Shown: piece after piece, positions 31,985 through 39,668 of the stretch | Position numbering within the stretch: position 1 is the stretch's first letter | How the letters are laid out: each line of letters starts with the position of its first letter | Assembly (NCBI GenBank): GCA_016931855.1 | Contig: JAFGDZ010000019.1 | Span: 1-39,668, forward strand | Length of the DNA stretch: 39,668 bases | Source: Bacteroidales bacterium | GTDB lineage: Bacteria > Bacteroidota > Bacteroidia > Bacteroidales > Tenuifilaceae | Direction: 5' to 3' | The notes under the pieces: generated by a model | Told to the model about the DNA's origin: nothing | Database searches by the model: none | What the model saw: the letters and a program-made list of their open reading frames with translations, nothing else | Made by a program: the position numbers and the translations under genes

Positions 31985-33283
31985 TTATCCTTTTACGTAG
32001 ATAGTTAGCCTTTGCCCTACCCTAATAAGGTTGCCCCTAATATTATTCCATGCGCGGAGCTGCCTAATAGATACGCCATGCCTTTGGGCAATGGTGCCTA
32101 GTACATCCCCCTGTTTAACCTTGTAAACCAGTTTTTTACTCCCGTTAGGAACATCGTATTGGTACGATGACTTAAACTTGGTAGGGTCAATCCTGTTCTT
32201 TGGGTTAAAGTAGATGCTATCCTTGTAGGCAAAAATCTTTTGCTCATTATCAATGTACTGTCCAACCGTTTCCATTGGGATTCTAAGCACGTAGCCTTTT
32301 TCCTTTGCTGGGATAATATCCATTTTGTACTGGGGGTTCAAATCCCTTAGCGTGCTAACAGGGATATTTAGCACCTCGGCAACCTGGTTAAGGTGGAGCA
32401 TGTCGTTAACCATAATAGTATCGGAAACCAGCGGTAGGTTCATTGCTACTGGGTTAATGTTGTGCTCTTTGTGGTATGTAAGGGCATAGGTTGCAGCAAT
32501 AAATGCGGGAACGTATCCTCTTGTTTCCCTAGGTAAGTGGTAGTATATGTCCCAGTAGTTACGCTTGCCACCCGAACGCCTAATGGCCTTGTTTACGTTG
32601 CCTGGGCCGCAGTTGTATGCAGCAATAACCAGTGTCCAGTCCTTGTAAATGGAGTATAGGTCTTTAAGGAATCGAGCCGCAGCGTGCGACGATGCAATGG
32701 GGTCTCTGCGCTCATCAACATACGAGTTTATGGTTAGCTTGTACATGCGGCCTGTGCCGTACATGAATTGCCAAAGTCCTGTTGCTCCTGCTCTGGATAC
32801 TGCGCGAGGGTTTAGCGCCGACTCAATAACGGGTAGCATACGCAGCTCCGTTGGTAGCTGGTATAAATCCAGAACCTCCTCAAAAATGGGGAAGTAGTAA
32901 TCGGTTAGCCCTAGCATAACCTCAACCCTGTCGCGCTTCTTCTGCGTGTACACGTTTATGTAGCTCCTAACAATGCTGTTAAATGGCAAATCGATAATAG
33001 AGTTGATTTGCGCAAGTCGGTTTATGTAAACCGAGTCGGGGATGTTGGAGTGAATTCCTATACTATCAAGCTCAACGCCTTCAATAAAATTATTGGTGTC
33101 TAGCGCTTGCTGTACGTACCAAAGGTTAAGTAAGCTGTCGAGGTTATTGCTAAATCCTTGGTAAAGCATCATCGCCTCAAGAGTAGAGTCGGGTAGCGCC
33201 TTGTTGGGCGATTGTGCGTTTAATCCGTTGGAAAAAAAGAGGCTAAGTGCTCCAAGTACAGCGGCAGCAAAAAGTTTTTTCAT
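31985..33283 (-). CDS. MltD-like membrane-bound lytic transglycosylase with LysM
   Basis: Cleaves peptidoglycan glycan strands to form anhydromuramyl ends. A signal peptide (MKKLFAAAVLGALSLFF) is followed by about 110 residues of helical region, then the SLT domain. PVIESALNPRAVSRAGATGLWQF has the catalytic Glu and GLWQF motif, and TLVIAAYNCGPGNVNKAI and TRGYVPAFIAATY are the family blocks. A weak LysM-like segment (about 300-350) precedes a good C-terminal LysM (KLVYKVKQGDVLGTIAQRHGVSIRQLRAWNN). The frame extends to 33379, but the ATG at 33283 starts the signal peptide and lies 10 bp after the DUF5683 gene. Length 432 residues. Confidence 0.92.
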   Translation of the reverse strand: MKKLFAAAVLGALSLFFSNGLNAQSPNKALPDSTLEAMMLYQGFSNNLDSLLNLWYVQQALDTNNFIEGVELDSIGIHSNIPDSVYINRLAQINSIIDLPFNSIVRSYINVYTQKKRDRVEVMLGLTDYYFPIFEEVLDLYQLPTELRMLPVIESALNPRAVSRAGATGLWQFMYGTGRMYKLTINSYVDERRDPIASSHAAARFLKDLYSIYKDWTLVIAAYNCGPGNVNKAIRRSGGKRNYWDIYYHLPRETRGYVPAFIAATYALTYHKEHNINPVAMNLPLVSDTIMVNDMLHLNQVAEVLNIPVSTLRDLNPQYKMDIIPAKEKGYVLRIPMETVGQYIDNEQKIFAYKDSIYFNPKNRIDPTKFKSSYQYDVPNGSKKLVYKVKQGDVLGTIAQRHGVSIRQLRAWNNIRGNLIRVGQRLTIYVKG

Positions 33284-33293
33284 GGGTGGGGGT

Positions 33294-34160
33294 TTAGAAG
33301 TTAAGTTTGCAACTAACTCCAAATACCGGAGCGGTGGCTTGTTGTCCTGCCCACGCTCCGCCATCAAGAATTGGTTCAATGCGTAATGCTAGGTCGTCAT
33401 CAACATTCCAGTCGTAAAGGTGTGCGTCAACATTTGCATCTATTACGTTAAGAACGTAAAAAAAGGTTAAGCCAATAAACGATAAATCCCTATTGCGCCT
33501 ATACTGATCCTTAAAGTACTTAAGGTCGTCGGCCTTGCGTTTTCCGTCAAACTCATCAACAGTATTCGGGTCGTTATCTGTATTGTAAATATACGCTTTT
33601 TGGAAACGCTTATACCCTCTGTGGTTAAAATCAACAAGGTAGTATAGGGTTGATATTCCCCCGTAGATAATGGGAACCTTCCAGTACTTTTGGTTGTAAA
33701 CCTGTCCCATACCCGGAACTAGAAGAGAGAAGATGGTGGCAGTAGCGGGGGAGTGCTCGCCCTTGTTGTGAACGAGGAGCGCATCGGCAACGCTGGCAAC
33801 GTAGAAGGCCGAAGCTCCTGCGTAGTATAGGTTTCGGGTTTGGCGCGCCCTTACCTTTAGCTCCTTGTAGTGGTTTATTTCTTCGGGAGTGTAGTACGAG
33901 TCTAGGTTCTTAACTAAGAACTTATAGTCTTGGTACAACCTGTTGGCCTCGAATCCTTTGTACATAAATCCGCCAATTCCTCCGTACACAATGGGCAGCT
34001 TCCAGTACTGCTTATTGATAATCTGTCCCGATCCAGGTATAATTTGTGCGGCAAGCCAAACCTGCTTTGTGCTAAGCGAGTCGAACAGCGGGGGTGGCGT
34101 TTTAGCCTGAGAAACGATGGATACTAAAAAAAGCGAAGCAGCCAATACTATTGGCCGCAT
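33294..34160 (-). CDS. DUF5683-type membrane protein
   Basis: The ATG at 34160 gives a signal peptide (MRPIVLAASLFLVSIVSQA); an upstream TTG at 34211 is rejected. The protein has an internal duplication: IIPGSGQIINKQYWKLPIVYGG in the first half and LVPGMGQVYNQKYWKVPIIYGG in the second. The PG-x-GQ-x-x-NK/QKYWK-x-P-I-x-YGG motif defines the Bacteroidota DUF5683 family. The segments between are charged (LYQDYKFLVKNLDSYY). The parA-parB-DUF5683-mltD order is recurrent in this phylum. Function is unknown; an envelope role alongside chromosome segregation and murein remodelling is inferred from context. Confidence 0.9.
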   Translation of the reverse strand: MRPIVLAASLFLVSIVSQAKTPPPLFDSLSTKQVWLAAQIIPGSGQIINKQYWKLPIVYGGIGGFMYKGFEANRLYQDYKFLVKNLDSYYTPEEINHYKELKVRARQTRNLYYAGASAFYVASVADALLVHNKGEHSPATATIFSLLVPGMGQVYNQKYWKVPIIYGGISTLYYLVDFNHRGYKRFQKAYIYNTDNDPNTVDEFDGKRKADDLKYFKDQYRRNRDLSFIGLTFFYVLNVIDANVDAHLYDWNVDDDLALRIEPILDGGAWAGQQATAPVFGVSCKLNF

Positions 34161-34250
34161 CAGGTTTATAGTGGTTTGTGATTGGTTCACCAACTTATGT
34201 AACACCCTCAATGTAGTTCGTTTTGGATGATTAACGGTTGTTTCCCTAAA

Positions 34251-35186
34251 TTATTCCTTTAGGCGATTAAATTTTTCGATAATTTCGAGAAGTTCGCCTT
34301 CGGTACGGTACGATATTACAATCTTACCATTTCCTTTAGGGGTCTGCTTAACGTCAACGCCCCATCCAAAAACCTTAGTTAGGTCTTCCTTTAGTAGGGT
34401 TGCAAAGCCTTCGTTCTCGCCATTCTGCTCGGCGTTGTCATCGGCTTTGTCCGTTGATGCGTTAACGGATGCTCCTTCTTGAATTAGCCTAACCAGCTCC
34501 TCTGTTTTGCGTACCGATAGCTCCTCCTCAAGAATGCGGCGGTAAATTTTAACCTGAGTAATTGGGTCGTCTATGGTGATAAGTGTGCGGGCATGCCCCA
34601 TGGATAGCAGCTTCTCGCGAATGCCTGCCTGTATTTCCGCAGGTAAGCGGAGTAGGCGCAGGTAGTTGCTAACCGTTGCGCGCTTTTTGCCAACCCTGTC
34701 TCCAAGAATTTCTTGGGTTAGGTTGCACTCATCAATAAGGCGCTGGTAGCTAATGGCAACCTCAATGGCATCAAGATCCTCACGTTGAATGTTCTCAACC
34801 AGTGCCATCTCAAGCATCCCTTGGTCGTCGGTTTTGCGAACGTATGCGGGGATGCGTTTTAGTCCAGCAATTTTTGATGCGCGTAACCTACGCTCTCCCG
34901 ATATAAGCTGGAAGCGCCCATTCTCCGTGCTTCTAACCGTGATGGGCTGTATAATGCCCAACTTTTTAATAGACTCGGCTAGCTCGTTAAGTGCGTCTTG
35001 GTCAAAATTGGAACGGGGCTGAAAAGGGTTAACGTCAATGCTTTCAATCTCAATCTCGTTAACCAAATCACTTACTCTTTTCTCTGTTGGCTGTTGTGGT
35101 TGTTGCTCTGCTTTACTCGATGCAGGTGCTGGTGCGTCGTCTATAAGCGCGCCCAAACCTCGTCCCAATGCCATTTTCTTATTCAT
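34251..35186 (-). CDS. parB: Chromosome-partitioning protein ParB
   Basis: A CTP-dependent clamp that loads at parS sites and works with ParA. The N-terminal conserved start LGRGLGALI is the ParA-contact motif. VNPFQPR and GERRLRASKIAG are ParB boxes of the CTPase domain. LTQEILGDRVGKKRATVSNYLRLL is the DNA-binding helix-turn-helix, and MGHARTLI follows. A charged linker precedes the C-terminal dimer domain (TLLKEDLTKVFGW...). Length 311 residues. It starts 29 bp after parA. No parS site of the TGTTCCACGTGGAACA type was found in the window. Confidence 0.95.
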   Translation of the reverse strand: MNKKMALGRGLGALIDDAPAPASSKAEQQPQQPTEKRVSDLVNEIEIESIDVNPFQPRSNFDQDALNELAESIKKLGIIQPITVRSTENGRFQLISGERRLRASKIAGLKRIPAYVRKTDDQGMLEMALVENIQREDLDAIEVAISYQRLIDECNLTQEILGDRVGKKRATVSNYLRLLRLPAEIQAGIREKLLSMGHARTLITIDDPITQVKIYRRILEEELSVRKTEELVRLIQEGASVNASTDKADDNAEQNGENEGFATLLKEDLTKVFGWGVDVKQTPKGNGKIVISYRTEGELLEIIEKFNRLKE

Positions 35187-35215
35187 ATCTTACTGTTTAC
35201 TCCTCTGCGATTATA

Positions 35216-36013
35216 TTATAGCTGCTTTTGGTCGGCGTCAATGGTTGTTAGGTTGTTCTTTTGTAGTACTTCACGAGCAAGGTTTAGGTAGTTGGTTGAT
35301 CCGCTTGATGCTGCGTCGTACAAAATAACTGGTTTCCCGTAGCTTGGTGCTTCGCCTAGCTTGGTGTTACGCTGGATAATGGTTTCAAAAACCATTTGCT
35401 GGAAGTGCTTCTTAACCTCTTCCACCACTTGGTTCGATAGCCTTAAGCGGGCATCGTACATGGTTAGAAGGAAGCCCTCAATTTGAAGCTCTGGGTTTAG
35501 CCTTGTTTGGATTATCTTGATGGTGTTGAGTAGTTTACCCAATCCCTCAAGCGCAAAGTACTCGCACTGTACGGGAATCATCACCGAGTCGGCTGCCGAT
35601 AGCGCGTTAACCGTTATTAAGCCTAACGAAGGCGAGCAGTCAATGAGCACAAAATCGTAATCGTCCTTAACGCTTTCGATAACGGCCTTTAGCATCTTCT
35701 CCCGGTTGGGCAGGTTCAGCATCTCAATCTCGGCACCTACAAGGTCAATGCTAGAGGGGATAAGGTCAAGCCCTTTAATCTCGCTGTTAAGGATTACATC
35801 GCGCGGATTAACTTCGTCAACCAAGCACTCGTAAATACTTGATTTGATGTTACGTAAATCAAATCCCGTTCCCGATGTGGCGTTTGCCTGTGGGTCCGCA
35901 TCAATTAAAAGTACCCTATACTCAAGAACCGCTAAACTTGCAGCAAGGTTAATGGCCGTGGTGGTTTTCCCAACCCCGCCTTTCTGGTTCGCAAGTGCTA
36001 TAACTTTTGCCAT
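35216..36013 (-). CDS. parA: Chromosome-partitioning ATPase ParA
   Basis: Deviant Walker A ATPase. ANQKGGVGKTTTAINLA is the motif with the signature Lys (KGGVGKT). LLIDADPQANATSG is Walker A', and VLIDCSPSLGLITVNAL the switch/Walker B. The 265-residue length is the short chromosomal type without N-terminal HTH. It binds DNA non-specifically and moves ParB-parS complexes. It is the first gene of the minus-strand parA - parB - DUF5683 - mltD run, with a -7 box at 36061-36068. Confidence 0.96.
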   Translation of the reverse strand: MAKVIALANQKGGVGKTTTAINLAASLAVLEYRVLLIDADPQANATSGTGFDLRNIKSSIYECLVDEVNPRDVILNSEIKGLDLIPSSIDLVGAEIEMLNLPNREKMLKAVIESVKDDYDFVLIDCSPSLGLITVNALSAADSVMIPVQCEYFALEGLGKLLNTIKIIQTRLNPELQIEGFLLTMYDARLRLSNQVVEEVKKHFQQMVFETIIQRNTKLGEAPSYGKPVILYDAASSGSTNYLNLAREVLQKNNLTTIDADQKQL

Positions 36014-36060
36014 TCTAAAAAGGTTTTAAATGGTATGATCTGCTTCCTGATTTTAGCCCT

Positions 36061-36068
36061 CAAAAATA
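36061..36068 (-). promoter_or_regulatory. -7 element of parA
   Basis: The minus strand reads TATTTTTG, matching TAnnTTTG. The expected leader to the ATG at 36013 is about 40 nt. The -33 match is not convincing. Confidence 0.4.
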
Positions 36069-36401
36069 GTTTTTACAGAAAACTGATCGAATTTTACTCC
36101 GGTTCAATATGAACAAATCGCGATATCTTATCAACAAGATATTAACATTGACCCTAACTGAGCAGCCAACCGCAAAAATAGAAAATCTTTTCCGATTTAC
36201 TCGACCCCCAAGTTGATCTCCGTACGTTAAACCCGTTGTTATGGCTATGGATACTGACGTAGAGGCTGCAATTTTTTATTTGTTGCTAAGATGGTAACCC
36301 TCACCGCACTTTTCCGTATGCGGCTTGGTTCTACAGCCGCTTTTCCCTGTTGCTGCGCTGTGCGTAGCGGCTTTGGGGGCAGCGCTGCGTGCTTGTTCCC
36401 A

Positions 36402-36435
36402 TTTGGTTTCATGTATTGATAAAGTTGTATATTTG
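36402..36435 (+). promoter_or_regulatory. Promoter of the first diacylglycerol-kinase-family gene
   Basis: TTTG at 36402-36405 and TATATTTG at 36428-36435 match both Bacteroidota elements with 22 bp between them. Transcription would start near 36442, 21 nt before the GTG at 36463. Confidence 0.55.
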
Positions 36436-36462
36436 CCAGTCTGTTTTGTTTACATATAATAC

Positions 36463-37464
36463 GTGAAGGCGTTGAATAACAGTTGGTTTTTAATTGTAAA
36501 CCCCGAGGCAGGAAGCGGAACGGGACGTAAGGATTGGCCTTACATTAAGAGTTTACTCGACTCTAACAAAATAAAATACGAATACGCGCTAACCCAGCGT
36601 AAGTACCATGCCGTGGAGCTGGCCGTATCGGCAATTGGCAATGGCTACCGAAAGCTGGTTGCCGTAGGCGGCGATGGAACGCTAAACGAGGTGGTTAACG
36701 GAATCTTTCTACAGGACAACGTGCCCACATCCGACATTACGGTTGGTGTAATTGCTGTTGGTACGGGGAACGACTGGACCCGCATGTACTGCCTGCCCAC
36801 CACGTACCACGGTAAGGTGAAGGCGTTAAAGCAGGAAAAGGTTTTTTTACAAGATGTTGGCGTAGTGGAGTACCAGGAGTCGCTTGTTAAGCAGAAACGG
36901 TACTTTGCCAATGCGGCTGGTGTTGGGTTTGATGCCGAAGTGGCGCGCCGTACCAACCGCCTAAAGGAGATGGGGCGCCGCGGAAAGGTGCTTTACATGC
37001 TAAACCTAGTTAAAGCGCTATTTGCCTACAAGGCAACCCACGTTAAGGCCGATGTTGATGGGCTTGAGGTGGGAGGCCCTGTGTTTAGCCTTACCCTAGG
37101 CATTGGTCGCTTTAATGGGGGCGGAATGATGCAGGTGCCCAATGCCGTTGCCGACGATGGCTTGTACGACCTTACCCTGATTCACCACATCCGTAGGTTC
37201 GATGTTATTAGGAATATCCACCGCTTATATAATGGTACCATTCTGGAGCATCCCCGCATATCCTCGTTTCAGGGGCGATCCATTAGAATTGCCTCCGAGC
37301 CCCCCGTTTTGCTAGAGGTGGATGGCGAGTCGCTAGGCGTGTCGCCCTTTACCTTCGATATTCTCCCCAAAAGCATTAGGGTGGTGGTTGGTGCCGATTT
37401 CTCCGAGCTGGTTTCTACCACAACCGAGGTGCTGGAGCGTACCGCCGTTTGCGAGTGCTGCTAG
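36463..37464 (+). CDS. Diacylglycerol kinase family protein (lipid kinase), copy 1
   Basis: Length 333 residues with the DAGK catalytic fold. FLIVNPEAGSGTGRKDW is the N-terminal NP-x-(A/S)G motif, VAVGGDGTLNEVVNGI the nucleotide-binding GGDGT motif, and IAVGTGNDWTRM the GTGND motif. The C-terminal half ends in DGESLGVSPFTFDILPKSIRVVV, the usual beta-sandwich end. The start is GTG at 36463, 21 nt after the predicted transcript start; a TTG three codons later is the alternative. It would phosphorylate a lipid such as diacylglycerol. Convergent with a second family member, sharing the last 4 bp. Confidence 0.88.
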   Translation: MKALNNSWFLIVNPEAGSGTGRKDWPYIKSLLDSNKIKYEYALTQRKYHAVELAVSAIGNGYRKLVAVGGDGTLNEVVNGIFLQDNVPTSDITVGVIAVGTGNDWTRMYCLPTTYHGKVKALKQEKVFLQDVGVVEYQESLVKQKRYFANAAGVGFDAEVARRTNRLKEMGRRGKVLYMLNLVKALFAYKATHVKADVDGLEVGGPVFSLTLGIGRFNGGGMMQVPNAVADDGLYDLTLIHHIRRFDVIRNIHRLYNGTILEHPRISSFQGRSIRIASEPPVLLEVDGESLGVSPFTFDILPKSIRVVVGADFSELVSTTTEVLERTAVCECC

Positions 37465-38345
37465 GGCATAATTACGTTTAGCCCGCGCGGCTCAATTTTA
37501 ATATCCAGCGTGCTGCCCATGCTCGATGGTTCCCCATCAAAGTGCACATAGCCATCGCTTAGGCGTTTTACCTGTACATTCTTAGTGCGGTACACCTCAA
37601 GGTAGTGGCTGTTGTTTATGGATTTTGAGAATAGCATTACCCCCAGCTGTGGCGCAAGGTACCAAGGGAACGGCGACAGAATGGTAATGTCAAGCAGCCC
37701 ATCCTGAATGTCGGCCTCGGGGGCAATGTACGCGTTGTTGCCGTACTGCGATGCGTTGGCAAAGGTTATCAGGAACGCCTCCTTTTCCACCGTTCCGTGG
37801 TTAAACGTTAGCTCGTAGCGCTCGGGCTTAAAGGAGAAGTACTCCTTTACAACCGTTTTTATGTACGATGTAAACCCGCGGGAGTCCAGCTGGGCAAACT
37901 TATTGCCCACCAGCGCATCGAATCCCAAGCCTGCTGTGCAGAAAAAGGGCTGGTTGTTTATGGTGCCGTAGTCTATGGATACCACACGGGAGTGGTTAAT
38001 TACCGATATGGCCTTACTCACCCTTATGGGGATGTTTAGGTGGCGCGCCAGCCCGTTGCCCGATCCTGTGGGTATAATGCCCAGCACCCCAGGCGTGTTA
38101 ACAAGCGCCCTGCCCACCTCGTTCACCGTGCCATCGCCACCAATGGCCACAACCTTTCTTATTCCCTCGGTTAGCGCTTGTGCTGCAAGTTCGGTGGCGT
38201 TGCCCGGATGGCTTGTGTAGCGTAGCACAGGCTGGTACAGCGCCGTGTCCAGCTCCTTCTCAATTACCTTCTCAATGCCCGCACGCCTTCTTCCGCCCGA
38301 TATGGGGTTAAGAATAAAAAGCACTCGTTCCTTTTTGCTACTCAC
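37461..38345 (-). CDS. Diacylglycerol kinase family protein (lipid kinase), copy 2
   Basis: Length 294 residues with the same family motifs: VLFILNPISGGRRR, VVAIGGDGTVNEVGRAL, GIIPTGSGNGLARHL (GSGNG) and the C-terminal LSDGYVHFDGEPSSMG. It is only distantly similar to copy 1, so it is not a recent duplicate. The start is GTG at 38345; no in-frame ATG precedes the conserved NP motif. The convergent stop codons share CTAG at 37461-37464, leaving no room for a terminator between the genes. Its lipid substrate cannot be told from sequence. Confidence 0.88.
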   Translation of the reverse strand: MSSKKERVLFILNPISGGRRRAGIEKVIEKELDTALYQPVLRYTSHPGNATELAAQALTEGIRKVVAIGGDGTVNEVGRALVNTPGVLGIIPTGSGNGLARHLNIPIRVSKAISVINHSRVVSIDYGTINNQPFFCTAGLGFDALVGNKFAQLDSRGFTSYIKTVVKEYFSFKPERYELTFNHGTVEKEAFLITFANASQYGNNAYIAPEADIQDGLLDITILSPFPWYLAPQLGVMLFSKSINNSHYLEVYRTKNVQVKRLSDGYVHFDGEPSSMGSTLDIKIEPRGLNVIMP

Positions 38346-38671
38346 GATGTTGGTTGTGTGTTGTTTGTGTTTTGGGAGTGCAAATTTAGCTTAAAAAGCA
38401 GATTAATAGGTGTGCCCACCCTCTTTTTAGCCGCCATAGTGCATTAGCGCCCACCCTAAGCGTACGCCAGCACGTACTGGTAGTGCGCGCTGGCACTGTG
38501 GCTAGCGCAATGCCAGCAGGGTATTCCCTAGCTGCTACCCGCAACTTTTTTAGCACCACGGTAGCAATAAAATAATATATTTGTATAGGTATAACGGTTT
38601 GGTGCCTATTCTTTTGGATTTGGGTGGAGGGGTAGGATGGGGTTGTATAGATAAGTAAGTTGGACAAGCCT
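38346..38671. other. Intergenic region with composition switch
   Basis: The left part (to about 38530) is of normal composition with tandem CAGCACG/TGGC-like elements. From about 38570 it becomes AT-rich like the gene that follows. TATATTTG at 38576-38583 is a plausible -7 element for that gene. No supported gene. Confidence 0.45.
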
Positions 38672-39584
38672 ATGAAAGAGATAATACTAGATATAAAGCC
38701 ATATTATAATGAAAGGTGGCCACGTAAAGGATTTCTTTTCGTGCCGACTTTTATGCTTTTTAAAGGAGATAAATTACATTTTGATTGGAAGCCTGTAGTT
38801 GTATCAAGAACTTTAAAAATTGAGATTGAAAAAACTGATTATAAGGCAGATTATAGCGAAAACATTGAGAATGTAATTAAAATTGAACTCGAAAACACTT
38901 ATTCTTTTGTTGTTCAGGAAAGTGGATTGTATAATATACCGATTGAAAATCCGAAATATGAAGAAGGTGAAATGGGGCAATTATTAATTGTTAGAGAATT
39001 TAACGAAAACATAAATCAACAAAGAAGTCCATATCCTGAACGATTTTATAATTATTCCATCGAAATTAGTAATGGAAACCCAATAAAAAAATGTTCCGAT
39101 TGGGGATATTTGACAGACAGAGGTGCTTGTATTATTGAAAAATTTGAAGACAAAATTGAATCGTTCGATATTTTTTTTGATTCCTCCAAGAAAGATTTTC
39201 ACTTATTACTTAAAAGTAAAAACAGAATAGATAAAACCTTATTTTTTGAGGTAAAAAAAGGAGATGAAATCGTTATCGAACTCAACAAAAAAGAAGTAGA
39301 AGGCTTTATAATAAACGTTTGTTTTGAGAAAAAGGATAGGATTGGATTTTGGGGACAGATTGATAAATTGTCAAAATTTATAAGTAATGAAGATTCAATA
39401 TTTCAATTGAATGCAAGTATTTATAGTTCAACTTATGGATTTGAAGGAATTGTTCCAATGGATTTTTGTGAAATTAAGTTATATGGAAATAAAGCATCAA
39501 AACTTCTTGATTTTGACAAAGAATATGAATTGGTAAAAGTTTATAACACCGTTTTTAATCGAGAAGAATTTGAACCAATGAAAA
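38672..39584 (+). pseudogene. AT-rich orphan gene interrupted by an antisense group II intron
   Basis: The frame starts at the ATG at 38672 (MKEIILDIKPYYNERWPRKG; an upstream TTG is at 38660). It reads about 304 codons to EEFEPMK, where the intron end begins; the remaining codons to the stop at 39616 are intron sequence. The protein is soluble-looking, rich in E, K, I and F, with no signal peptide, membrane helix or known motif. Base composition is much more AT-rich than in the upstream kinase genes. Because the intron is on the opposite strand it cannot be removed from this gene's mRNA, so the gene is probably broken unless the insertion lies at its natural end. Any continuation would be beyond the window. 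Confidence 0.6.
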
Positions 39585-39668
39585 GTCGAGTAGGTAAAGG
39601 GGAGTCTCACCCCTAAACCTCTCACAGAACCGTACGTGACAGTCTCCCGTCATACGGCTCTTCCTATC
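39585..39668 (-). ncRNA. Group II intron 3' end (domains V and VI), partial
   Basis: On the minus strand, 39660-39627 forms a 34-nt hairpin beginning GAGCCGTATG and ending CGTACGGTTC. This is the size and AGC-triad pattern of group II domain V. Immediately after it, GAGAGGT, TAGGGG and CTCCCCTTTACCT form a domain VI stem. An unpaired A lies 7 nt from the 3' end (at 39591), the expected branch point, and the intron ends ...CTCGAC at 39585. The rest of the intron, including any reverse transcriptase, is to the right of the window. Confidence 0.85.

Larger units (their letters stand above)
36014..36462. other. Divergent intergenic region upstream of parA (449 bp)
   Basis: The region contains the parA -7 box (36061-36068) and the promoter of the kinase gene (36402-36435). 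At about 36300-36400 there is a GC-rich stretch with inverted repeats (CCGCA/TGCGG at 36304-36323 and AGCCGC/GCGGCT at 36335-36372). No tRNA, parS site or coding frame is recognised. Confidence 0.5.

Noticed and set aside
38386-38667. 93-codon minus-strand frame between the kinase and orphan genes
   Set aside because: It spans a composition break and has no motif. It is more likely chance.

Overview
The window looks like chromosome from an anaerobic member of the Bacteroidota, probably Bacteroidales or a relative. The signs are repeated TAnnTTTG -7 promoter elements, the typical Bacteroidota gene families (DUF5683, separate ParE/ParC with a long ParC, lipoproteins with an acidic signal after the cysteine, double-glycine peptide precursors) and a small 2[4Fe-4S] ferredoxin. 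No rRNA, tRNA or CRISPR array was found. Most of the window is ordinary core genome of moderate GC, with several more AT-rich accessory patches.

Layout, left to right. 1-263 holds two tandem minus-strand genes for short double-glycine leader peptides, the left one cut by the window edge. 561-4608 is the proteostasis locus tig - clpP - small ferredoxin - clpX on the plus strand. 4605-6177 is a minus-strand folate/dTMP cluster, thyA - small membrane protein - folA. 6267-7241 is a Gate-domain membrane protein. 7718-9055 is a cyclic 2,3-diphosphoglycerate synthetase-like GTPase. 9232-14638 carries an AT-rich YD-type surface lipoprotein, a VTT/DedA membrane protein, a secreted protein of unknown function, a glycerol-3-phosphate-acyltransferase-like protein, and a sodium/bile-acid-type symporter fused to a periplasmic domain. 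15036-17974 has a PQQ-type beta-propeller protein and a membrane-anchored AraC regulator.

18047-20772 holds pgi, gpsA and a small lipoprotein on the minus strand, and rlmN follows on the plus strand. 22133-24761 is an AT-rich two-gene insertion between rlmN and aroK. It encodes a NavBac-like voltage-gated ion channel overlapping a 617-residue protein with a SAP-like segment and a PD-(D/E)XK nuclease domain. I regard this as the best candidate for an undescribed system, possibly a phage-defence module. 24876-30136 is aroK, parC and parE. 30430-31179 is plsC. 31230-31930 is a gene-free stretch full of palindromes and degenerate direct repeats. 31985-36013 is the segregation and envelope cluster parA - parB - DUF5683 - mltD-like (minus strand). 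36463-38345 contains two convergent diacylglycerol-kinase-family genes.

The right end (38672-39668) is a very AT-rich orphan gene that runs into the 3' end of a group II intron. The intron lies on the opposite strand and is recognisable by a 34-nt domain V and a domain VI with a bulged branch-point A. Because it is antisense to the gene, it cannot splice out of that gene's mRNA, so the gene is probably disrupted.

Functionally the core genes cover protein quality control, dTMP/folate supply, phospholipid synthesis (gpsA, plsC and a second acyltransferase, lipid kinases), chromosome decatenation and segregation (parEC, parAB) and peptidoglycan turnover. All functional calls come from reading motifs by eye; no database search was run.
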